NCBI GenBank assembly: GCA_900549105.1
Contig: URND01000119.1
Span: forward strand, 1 to 9,072
Direction: 5' to 3'
From: an uncultured Eubacteriales bacterium
Lineage (GTDB): Bacteria; Bacillota; Clostridia; Lachnospirales; Lachnospiraceae
DNA: 9,072 bases
Shown here one piece after another: positions 1-5,333 of the stretch; the first letter of the stretch is position 1, and each line of letters opens with the position of its first letter. The position numbers and the translations under genes are program-made. The notes beneath the pieces were generated by a model, which saw only the letters and a list, made by a program, of their open reading frames with translations, searched no databases and was not told the DNA's origin.

Positions 1-193
1 GTGGCGGCCCCATGGAGACGATGGTCACCGTGCCGCCAACCTCCTCTTTCAGTTTTAATGCTGCCTCGATTCCTGCTTTGTCGTCCGGGTTGATAATGCT
101 TGGGACGCCATCACGAATCAAAGTGTTTGTTACAGGGTCTAAACGAACTTCTGTCGTATCCGGAACCTGCTTTACACATACAACAATTTTCAT
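1..193 (-). CDS. etfB: Electron transfer flavoprotein beta subunit, N-terminal part (cut by window edge)
   Basis: The 64 visible residues begin MKIVVCVKQVPDT and continue with an LDP..NTLIRDGVPSIINPDDK segment and an IVSMGPP strand, which is the characteristic N-terminus of EtfB (usually about 260 residues). EtfB pairs with EtfA as a cytoplasmic FAD-carrying heterodimer that moves electrons to or from acyl-CoA dehydrogenases. In clostridia the complex with butyryl-CoA dehydrogenase can bifurcate electrons from NADH to crotonyl-CoA and ferredoxin. The ATG at 193-191 is preceded by an AAGGAAGG ribosome binding site. The gene starts 22 bases after the crotonase stop, so both are probably on one mRNA. 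The C-terminus, and whether etfA and an acyl-CoA dehydrogenase follow, lie outside the window. Family assignment is firm; bifurcating behaviour is inferred. Confidence 0.93.
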   Translation of the reverse strand, partial: MKIVVCVKQVPDTTEVRLDPVTNTLIRDGVPSIINPDDKAGIEAALKLKEEVGGTVTIVSMGPP

Positions 194-215
194 TTTCTTT
201 TCCTTCCTTTCTTTG

Positions 216-989
216 TTATTTAAAATTTGCCTGCCTTTTCTCAAGAAAAGCGGACATACCCTCCTTTTGATCCGCCGTCGTAAATGCCATCGCAAATAAC
301 GCGGCCTCATGCTCGATACCTTTCGATAATTCCATTTCCAGGCCTTCATTAATAGCTTTTTTGCCTAACCTAATCGCCTTAATGCTGTTCTTACAAATCT
401 CTGCGGACAATTCTTCTGCTCTTGCCAGAGGATTTTCTTCAACAACATAATTGACAAGCCCCATCGTTTTCGCCTCATTGGCATTAACTTTCCGCGCCGT
501 GGAAAGCATTTCTTTAGCTGCAGCCGCCCCAACTACCCGGGACAATCTCTGTGTTCCTGCAAATCCGGGAATAACACCCAAAGAAGTCTCCGGAATACCC
601 ATCTGCGATTTTTTTGATGCGATACGGATATCACAGGCCAACGCCAATTCACATCCTCCACCCAACGCAAAACCATCAATAGCCGCAATGACAATTTTAG
701 ATAATTTGTAAATTTTATTAAAAGTCATCTGGCCTAACCGGGCATACTCATAAGCCTCTGTTGCCGTCATATTCTGCATCGCTGAAATATCAGCCCCGGC
801 CACAAAGGCTTTTCCGCCTGCGCCGGTAATTATGACAACTTTTACCATGTCATTCGTTTCAGCCATCTCCAATGCCTTTGACAGTTCTTCCAGTGCCTGT
901 CTGTTTAAAGCATTTAAAGCTTTTTGACGATTGATAGTAATATACCCAATCTCATGCTTTACCTCATAAATAATTGTTTCAAACAACAC
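216..989 (-). CDS. crt: Crotonase / short-chain enoyl-CoA hydratase (3-hydroxybutyryl-CoA dehydratase type)
   Basis: About 257 residues, the usual size for crotonase. Seen: an ITINRQKALNALN N-terminal strand, the CoA-binding/oxyanion-hole segment AGGKAFVAGADISAM, the GGGCELALACD helix and PETSLGVIPGFAGTQRL. The two catalytic glutamates, in GGGCE and PET, are 20 residues apart, as Glu144/Glu164 are in rat enoyl-CoA hydratase. The enzyme interconverts 3-hydroxyacyl-CoA and enoyl-CoA in the cytoplasm. Beside etfB it most likely serves butyrate-type chain reduction or a related acyl-CoA fermentation. Start choice: an ATG at 1010 is in frame, but AGGAGG (999-994) lies downstream of it, so translation should start at GTG 989 or TTG 986. 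The TTG has the better 7-base spacing; GTG is the stronger codon but is only 4 bases away. Expression is probably sigma-54 dependent, from the promoter at 1041-1057. Confidence 0.92.
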   Translation of the reverse strand: MLFETIIYEVKHEIGYITINRQKALNALNRQALEELSKALEMAETNDMVKVVIITGAGGKAFVAGADISAMQNMTATEAYEYARLGQMTFNKIYKLSKIVIAAIDGFALGGGCELALACDIRIASKKSQMGIPETSLGVIPGFAGTQRLSRVVGAAAAKEMLSTARKVNANEAKTMGLVNYVVEENPLARAEELSAEICKNSIKAIRLGKKAINEGLEMELSKGIEHEAALFAMAFTTADQKEGMSAFLEKRQANFK

Positions 990-993
990 TTTA

Positions 994-999
994 CCTCCT
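994..999 (-). promoter_or_regulatory. Ribosome binding site that fixes the crt start
   Basis: On the minus strand AGGAGG is followed by TAAA-GTG-TTG. It lies inside the longer reading frame from ATG 1010, which itself has only a weak GAGAG upstream. The site therefore argues for GTG 989 or TTG 986 as the true start. It also sits 5 bases downstream of the inverted repeat at 1004-1028. Confidence 0.75.
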
Positions 1000-1003
1000 C
1001 TTT

Positions 1004-1028
1004 TCAACATTTCTCTCTGATATGTGAT
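1004..1028 (+). repeat. Left arm of long inverted repeat flanking the sigma-54 regulator cassette
   Basis: This 25-base arm reads TCAACAT followed by TTCTCTCTGATATGTGAT. Its reverse complement occurs at 2694-2717 with a single T missing, giving 24 matched bases. Homology stops abruptly on both sides of each arm. The arm lies in the crt 5' leader, between the predicted transcription start (about 1030) and the ribosome binding site. The match is directly visible; an inversion site or an RNA-pairing role is inference. Confidence 0.9.
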
Positions 1029-1040
1029 GCCCTTATAATC

Positions 1041-1057
1041 TGCAATTTGGATGCCAA
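1041..1057 (-). promoter_or_regulatory. Sigma-54 (-24/-12) promoter for crt-etfB
   Basis: The minus strand reads TTGGCAT-CCAAA-TTGCA, matching the sigma-54 consensus TGGCAC-N5-TTGC(A/T) with the invariant GG and GC elements in the correct 10-base phase. The only departure is T for C at the end of the -24 block. Counting 12 bases from the -12 C at 1042 puts the start near G1030, giving a leader of about 40 bases to crt. A sigma-54 activator gene lies immediately upstream, which strengthens the call. Confidence 0.87.
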
Positions 1058-1085
1058 TTTATCTCAAGTTTTTTTTCGCACAAAA

Positions 1086-1136
1086 AAACAGATTGGAAAA
1101 AGCCTGAATTTATCAGGTTTTTTTTCCAATCTGTTT
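1086..1136 (-). terminator. Rho-independent terminator of the sigma-54 regulator gene (large palindrome)
   Basis: A 16-base outer stem (AAACAGATTGGAAAAA, 1086-1101, with its complement at 1121-1136) encloses a 5-base stem CCTGA/TCAGG (1103-1107 with 1113-1117) around an ATTTA loop. The only unpaired bases between the stems are one G on one side and TTT on the other. Read on the minus strand, the hairpin is followed by a run of seven T (1088-1082), as expected for intrinsic termination about 140 bases after the regulator stop. The other strand is also T-rich after the stem, so it may work both ways. It lies about 55-105 bases upstream of the predicted crt start, so a second role as a protein-binding palindrome is possible. 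Confidence 0.78.
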
Positions 1137-1190
1137 ATTTTTTCACCTATTAAATTTTAATTCTCACTCAATAAAATAATTTTTCAAGAA

Positions 1191-1209
1191 TCGTAACAAT
1201 ATATTACGA
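1191..1209. promoter_or_regulatory. Candidate upstream activator site, TCGTAA-N7-TTACGA
   Basis: A perfect 6-base dyad, TCGTAA (1191-1196) and TTACGA (1204-1209), is separated by 7 bases of AT-rich sequence. It sits 160-180 bases upstream of the predicted sigma-54 transcription start, within the usual range for enhancer sites of sigma-54 activators. The same CGTAA/TTACG half-site recurs at 1249-1259. Binding by the adjacent regulator is inference. Confidence 0.5.
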
Positions 1210-1237
1210 ATTTCTTATTTTGCCCCCATTTCCTGAT

Positions 1238-1272
1238 GTAACGCTTCGTTACGCCGTAATACTTCGATACGG
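1238..1272. promoter_or_regulatory. Cluster of overlapping palindromes and direct repeats, candidate activator sites
   Basis: Three structures overlap: GTAACG-CTT-CGTTAC (1238-1252), TTACG-C-CGTAA (1249-1259) and CCGTA-N9-TACGG (1254-1272). A 10-base direct repeat is also present, CTTCGTTACG (1244-1253) and CTTCGATACG (1262-1271), 18 bases apart with one mismatch. The cluster begins 5 bases past the regulator stop codon and lies about 210-240 bases upstream of the predicted crt start. This dense dyad arrangement outside coding sequence resembles multi-site enhancers, but binding is not shown. Confidence 0.45.
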
Positions 1273-1276
1273 TTTC

Positions 1277-2671
1277 TCAACAAGCGTCTTCCGGCATTAT
1301 TTTTTTCATAATCCGATACAGCCTCGGACGGGATATTTTCAATATATCTGCTGTTTTTGTTATATTATTGCCTGTTTTTTTCAATGTTTCAACCACCAGA
1401 TGTTTTTCCAGTTCTTCGACCATAGAATCCATGCTTTCCCCTGCAGACATATCCGTTACAGGGACATGTTCCGCATATCGTATATGCTTCGGAATATGAA
1501 ATACTGTAATTTCGTCACCATCTGACATATAATACAGCTTAGATATAATATTATTTAACTCTCTCACATTTCCCGGCCATCGATATTGTTTTAAAATTTC
1601 ATCGGCATCCTTTGACAGAAATTTTCTCATTCCATTTTCATCTTTTAATTCATCCAATATATGACTCGCAAGCTCAGGGATATCTTCCGGATGCTCTCTT
1701 AAAGAAGGCGCCCGAATATGCAATATATTTAAGCGATAATATAAATCCTCTCTGAACTTTCCTTCCTGAATCATCTCTATAAGATTTCTGTTTGTCGCCG
1801 CTATGATTCGAACATCAATAGGAATTGTTCGATTACTTCCCACCGGAGTAATTTCCCTCTCCTGAAGAACCCGAAGCAGTTTTGACTGCATGAAAATCGG
1901 AAGTTCTCCAATTTCATCCAAAAAAAGCGTCCCGCCATTCGCCAATTCAAATTTACCCATTTTCCCTGACTTCAATGCGCCCGAAAAACTGCCTCCGACA
2001 TAGCCAAAAAATTCACTTTCAAAAAGATTTTCCGGAATTGCCGCACAATTCACCCGCACAAACATCCGTTCATGACGTTCGCTGCAATGATGAATGGAAT
2101 GGGCAATCAGCTCCTTACCCACGCCGCTTTCACCAGTAATAAGAACTGTCTGACGCACCGAAGCAACTTTTACAATCTCTTCCTTCAACAGCCGAATTAC
2201 TGTGCCATTCCCAATAATATTATCCAAAGAATACTTCGAGCTTTGTAATTCAACAAGTTTGGTTTTATAGTAAGATAATTCATTATTAATTTTCTGATTT
2301 TTCTCGGCCAAAGCCATTAAATCTTCAATACTTGTAAACAGCAGTAAACCAAACATCCCAAGCGATTTTCCATTTTCTATAATGGGAATTCGATGTACAA
2401 TAATCTCCTGCCCCTTCACTTTTCCCTTCGTATACTTGTGCCGGGTCGCATATTCTGCTTTTTGAGTCTTTATGACTAACGGAGCTCTCGAGTTGTCAAT
2501 AACCTCATAGACATGCTTACCAACAGCTTTCTCAGGGTCTACCATTAAAAATTCTCCATAGGATTTATTCATAAATAAAATATGTTCGTCCGCACCAACC
2601 AGTATGACCGGCATCGGCAATACTTCCAGTGCTTTTTTATATATATCTATATCTTGCTCTCTGCCATTCAT
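1277..2671 (-). CDS. Sigma-54-dependent transcriptional activator, PAS - AAA+ - Fis-type HTH
   Basis: 464 residues in three parts. Residues about 10-115 form a PAS-like sensor (LPMPVILVGADEHILFMNKSYGEFL) and about 120-150 a helical linker. Residues about 150-385 form the sigma-54 AAA+ domain: Walker A GESGVGKE (near 180), a GSFSGA version of the GAFTGA loop (near 228), Walker B GGTLFLDEIGELP (near 250), FREDLYYRLNI and WPGNVREL. A Fis-like HTH (NNITKTADILKISRPRLYRIMKK) ends the protein. There is no response-regulator receiver domain, so a small ligand, perhaps an acyl-CoA or related metabolite, is the likely signal. It would drive open-complex formation at the -24/-12 promoter before crt. Start: TTG 2674 and ATG 2671 are adjacent; ATG is preferred, with AGGAG (2683-2679) 7 bases away. 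The whole gene lies between the two arms of the long inverted repeat. Confidence 0.93.
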   Translation of the reverse strand: MNGREQDIDIYKKALEVLPMPVILVGADEHILFMNKSYGEFLMVDPEKAVGKHVYEVIDNSRAPLVIKTQKAEYATRHKYTKGKVKGQEIIVHRIPIIENGKSLGMFGLLLFTSIEDLMALAEKNQKINNELSYYKTKLVELQSSKYSLDNIIGNGTVIRLLKEEIVKVASVRQTVLITGESGVGKELIAHSIHHCSERHERMFVRVNCAAIPENLFESEFFGYVGGSFSGALKSGKMGKFELANGGTLFLDEIGELPIFMQSKLLRVLQEREITPVGSNRTIPIDVRIIAATNRNLIEMIQEGKFREDLYYRLNILHIRAPSLREHPEDIPELASHILDELKDENGMRKFLSKDADEILKQYRWPGNVRELNNIISKLYYMSDGDEITVFHIPKHIRYAEHVPVTDMSAGESMDSMVEELEKHLVVETLKKTGNNITKTADILKISRPRLYRIMKKIMPEDAC

Positions 2672-2676
2672 CAAAT

Positions 2677-2685
2677 CTCTCCTTT
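2677..2685 (-). promoter_or_regulatory. Ribosome binding site of the sigma-54 regulator
   Basis: AAAGGAGAG on the minus strand places AGGAG 7 bases before ATG 2671 and only 4 before TTG 2674, so ATG is the better start. It lies inside the inverted-repeat-bounded segment, 9 bases from the right arm, so it would travel with the gene if the segment inverted. Confidence 0.7.
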
Positions 2686-2693
2686 CTTAATTT

Positions 2694-2717
2694 ATCACAT
2701 ATCAGAGAGAATGTTGA
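2694..2717 (-). repeat. Right arm of long inverted repeat flanking the sigma-54 regulator cassette
   Basis: This 24-base arm, read on the minus strand as TCAACAT followed by TCTCTCTGATATGTGAT, equals the 25-base left arm at 1004-1028 except for one missing T. It lies in the region upstream of the regulator, next to its ribosome binding site. The segment between the arms is 1665 bases (1029-2693). Function is inferred. Confidence 0.9.
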
Positions 2718-2761
2718 CATTTGTAGGATATTAGATTTATCGTTTTTCTTATATTTTATTC

Positions 2762-2836
2762 ATACCTTATCGCGCGGAGCCTGACGAAGCGCGCCCATGC
2801 GAAGCATCTGACATACGGGGTGCCCGAAAGGGTATA
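2762..2836. repeat. GC-rich multi-hairpin element (REP-like or structured RNA candidate)
   Basis: An outer dyad ATACC (2762-2766) with GGTAT (2831-2835) encloses three smaller stems: CGCGC with GCGCG (2771-2775 and 2789-2793), ATGC-GAA-GCAT (2797-2807) and CCC-GAAA-GGG (2823-2832). The element is much richer in GC than the flanking AT-rich spacer. It ends 1 base from the stop codon of the HAD phosphatase gene. Neither strand has a T-run after it, so it is not a standard intrinsic terminator. It resembles short palindromic repeats that sit after genes in many bacteria. Copies elsewhere in the genome cannot be checked here. Confidence 0.55.
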
Positions 2837-2837
2837 G

Positions 2838-3611
2838 TTATTCCGGAATTTCGCCTACCCCATTCAAAATAATTCTCGGACAATAAGGATATGTCTCCGC
2901 CTCTTCCCTGGAAGTCACGCCGGAGAGCACAAGGCAGGTATCCAGCCCCGTTTCAATTCCCGCAATGATATCCGTGTCCATGCGGTCGCCGATAATGGCG
3001 GCATCCTGAGAGTGAACGCCTAAAAGCTGAAGCCCGGTACGCATCATAAGCGGATTCGGTTTTCCGACAAAATAGGCCTGTTTCCCGGTCGTCATCTCAA
3101 TCGGAGCAACCAACGCACGGCAGGCCGGAACAATTCCCTGCTCTGTCGGCCCGGTCAAATCTGTATTGGTTCCCACCAGCTTTGCGCCATTCTGAACATG
3201 ATGCACCGCCTGGCAAATGCTGTCATAATTATAATTATTCGTTTCGCCGATAATAACATAATCCGGGTTAATCGAATTATTGGTGATTCCGGCTTCGCTG
3301 AGCGCCAAAAACAACCCCGGGTCTCCAATCACATAAGCCGAACAATTTGGTTTCTGCGAACTGACAAACTTCGCTGTTGCCAGAGCGCTTGTATAAAAAT
3401 GTTTCTCATCCACATCCAGCCCCATGCGGCCTAATTTCTGCTGCAATTCCTTTGGTGTCTTGCCGCTGGCATTGGTGAGAAAGAGAAAGTTTTTATTCTC
3501 TTTATAAAGCCACTCAACAAATTCCTTTGCCCCCGGCAAAAGTCTGTCCCCGTGGTAAATGACGCCATCCATATCACAGATATATCCGGCCTTACTTCGA
3601 AAATTTTTCAT
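2838..3611 (-). CDS. HAD-superfamily sugar-phosphate phosphatase, NagD/AraL type (HAD-IIA)
   Basis: 257 residues, normal for NagD-like phosphatases. Motif I is CDMDGVIYHG, with nucleophile Asp13 and acid/base Asp15. Motif II is FLTNASG (Thr46). GKPNP supplies the conserved Lys184, and motif IV is IGDRMDTDI with Mg-binding Asp209 and Asp214. A C2-type cap lies between motifs II and III (about residues 60-180), carrying the family's TNTDLTGPTEQG segment. The enzyme should hydrolyse small phosphomonoesters such as sugar phosphates, phosphoglycolate or nucleotides in the cytoplasm; the substrate cannot be read from sequence. ATG 3611 has AAAGGA upstream. It follows the transporter by 18 bases, so it is probably the last gene of that transcription unit. 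A housecleaning role, or a role in cobalamin-related phosphoester removal, is speculative. Confidence 0.9.
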   Translation of the reverse strand: MKNFRSKAGYICDMDGVIYHGDRLLPGAKEFVEWLYKENKNFLFLTNASGKTPKELQQKLGRMGLDVDEKHFYTSALATAKFVSSQKPNCSAYVIGDPGLFLALSEAGITNNSINPDYVIIGETNNYNYDSICQAVHHVQNGAKLVGTNTDLTGPTEQGIVPACRALVAPIEMTTGKQAYFVGKPNPLMMRTGLQLLGVHSQDAAIIGDRMDTDIIAGIETGLDTCLVLSGVTSREEAETYPYCPRIILNGVGEIPE

Positions 3612-3629
3612 ATTCTATTCCTTTCGTTT

Positions 3630-5318
3630 TTAAGCGGTGACTTTTTCCGCTTCTACATATTCCGCAATATTGACCGCATGGTCAGAAATACGCTCTAAAT
3701 TACTTAAAATATCCAGGAACACAATGCCCGTATCCGCCGAACATAATCCCTTTGAAAGACGCTCCATATGATTATGACGCATGTCTTCTTCCATGCTGTC
3801 CACATCATCCTCCAGCATATATACCCGTTTAGCATCCATAATGGACTCCCGGCTTCTCGAACTGATAGCTAAATCCACTGCCTTTAAAACCACATCTTCA
3901 ATATCCCTCAAGTCTTCAATCGCATCACTTGAAAGCTGAATATGCCCCTTGACAAGCCCTTCGGCCAATTCCGCAATATTATCGCAGTGGTCGCCGATAC
4001 GCTCCAAATCGCCGACGGTAAAAAGAAGATGGCTGACCGTCTGAATCTGCTTTTCTGTCAGAGATTCATGGCTCAAATGCACCAGATATTCGGTCAAATC
4101 CTTTTCGAAAATATCCAGAGTTTTCTCCAATATATTCGACCTCCGAATCTTTTCCTCGCTGACATCAAATACACTGCCCATGGAAATCTCCACATGTTCT
4201 TTGGCCAGCTCGCCCATATGAGTCACCTGTTCCGCCGCACTCTGAATGGCAAAGGACGGTGAACTTAAAATACGCAAATCCAAATGAGGCCGTTCAAGCG
4301 CCGCTTCATCCACAGAAACTGCAGATATTTCTGCGGCCGCCAGACTCTCCGGCTTTTCCCGGACAATCCGCCCTGAAAGGGTTACCAACTGTTTTGCAAA
4401 CGGGAACAGAAGCAATGTATTGGTAATATTAAATACTGTATGGAAAACTGAAATGCCCACGCTGGTTACCCGGCCGCCCGCAAAGGCCGGATTCATGGTA
4501 AACACAACAAACATTAAAATGCCGAAAACAATTGCGCCGATCACATTAAATAAAAGGTGGATAATGGCCGCCCGTTTCGCCGTGCGGTTCGCCCCCGCAC
4601 TGGATATCAGCGCCGTCACGCAGGTACCGATATTTTGTCCCAGAGTAATATAAATCGCCGAATTCCAGGATACAACGCCGTTGAGCGCCAGTGTCTGGAG
4701 AATACCGACAGATGCCGATGAACTCTGAATAATCGCCGTTACCACGGTGCCGGTTAAAATGCCCAGTATCGGATTCTTGCCAAGCACCTGAAAAGCCGTC
4801 GCAAAAATCGGCGCTTCCTTATATGGTGTGATAGCGCCGGACATGAAGCTGAGTCCGATAAAAAGGACGCCGAAGCCGACAAGGATTTCCCCAACCTGCC
4901 GCAATCGTTCTTTACTCGAAAACAAAACAATAAACGCGCCCAAACCAATCAGAAGCGGTGCAAAAAATTCCGGTTTAAGCATCTCGCCCCATTCACTCAT
5001 AGATACAAGCCAGGCTGTGATCGTCGTACCGATATTGGCACCCATGATGACGCCCACCGCCTGAGTCAGACTGATGATCCCTGCATTAACAAAACCGACA
5101 ACCATGACTGTCGTTGCCGACGAACTCTGAATCACCGCCGTCACCAATGCGCCCACTAAAACGCCCAGAATCCGATGATTCGTCAAAATACCCAATAACT
5201 GTTTCATCCTGCCGCCGGCCGACTTTTGAAGTCCGTCCGCCATCACGTGCATGCCATATAAAAACATACCGAGTCCGCCAACAAACTTAAACAGCATCTC
5301 AATATCTGCGATAGACAT
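3630..5318 (-). CDS. nptA: Na+/phosphate cotransporter family protein with C-terminal PhoU-like domain
   Basis: 562 residues. Two inverted-topology Na_Pi_cotrans repeats occupy about residues 10-155 and 175-310. Each carries the signature pair: QSSSATT (64-70) with GANIGTT (93-99), and QSSSAS (198-203) with GQNIGTC (227-233). Several hydrophobic helices place it in the cytoplasmic membrane. A soluble helical tail (about 355-560), with LERIGDHCDNIAELAEG and LERISDHAVNIAEYVE repeats, is PhoU-like, as is usual in bacterial members. The protein probably imports inorganic phosphate with Na+; regulation through the PhoU-like tail is inferred. ATG 5318 is preceded by GAGGAGGAGAG. It starts 15 bases after cbiF and ends 18 bases before the HAD phosphatase gene, so co-transcription is likely although neither is a cobalamin gene. 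The symbol follows the family name; physiological phosphate transport is not proven. Confidence 0.92.
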   Translation of the reverse strand: MSIADIEMLFKFVGGLGMFLYGMHVMADGLQKSAGGRMKQLLGILTNHRILGVLVGALVTAVIQSSSATTVMVVGFVNAGIISLTQAVGVIMGANIGTTITAWLVSMSEWGEMLKPEFFAPLLIGLGAFIVLFSSKERLRQVGEILVGFGVLFIGLSFMSGAITPYKEAPIFATAFQVLGKNPILGILTGTVVTAIIQSSSASVGILQTLALNGVVSWNSAIYITLGQNIGTCVTALISSAGANRTAKRAAIIHLLFNVIGAIVFGILMFVVFTMNPAFAGGRVTSVGISVFHTVFNITNTLLLFPFAKQLVTLSGRIVREKPESLAAAEISAVSVDEAALERPHLDLRILSSPSFAIQSAAEQVTHMGELAKEHVEISMGSVFDVSEEKIRRSNILEKTLDIFEKDLTEYLVHLSHESLTEKQIQTVSHLLFTVGDLERIGDHCDNIAELAEGLVKGHIQLSSDAIEDLRDIEDVVLKAVDLAISSRSRESIMDAKRVYMLEDDVDSMEEDMRHNHMERLSKGLCSADTGIVFLDILSNLERISDHAVNIAEYVEAEKVTA

Positions 5319-5333
5319 GTAATCTCTCCTCCT

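Noticed and set aside
924..1160. Plus-strand frame of 78 codons spanning the crt start and the intergenic region
   Set aside because: It runs across the sigma-54 promoter, an inverted-repeat arm and the terminator hairpin, and encodes poly-Phe/Ser sequence from T-tracts. It is not a plausible gene.
1004..2717. The 25/24-base inverted repeats as terminal inverted repeats of a transposon or MITE carrying the regulator
   Set aside because: No transposase lies between the arms, no matching direct target duplication flanks them, and the cargo is a coherent regulator plus promoter matched to the neighbouring operon. An inversion or regulatory role fits better, though a relic element is not strictly excluded.
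2714..2719. TTGACA on the plus strand as a -35 promoter element
   Set aside because: No convincing -10 box lies 16-18 bases downstream and no plus-strand gene follows. It partly overlaps the inverted-repeat arm.
2720..2761. Sigma-70 promoter for the regulator gene on the minus strand
   Set aside because: The stretch is AT-rich with TATAAG- and TAATAT-like words, but no -35 box with proper spacing is visible, so no specific promoter is called.
2675..2837. Cobalamin riboswitch or other known riboswitch, tRNA, or CRISPR array in the intergenic regions
   Set aside because: No B12-box-like conserved block, cloverleaf with a tRNA-like TPsiC arm, or regularly spaced direct repeats can be seen here or in 1011-1276.
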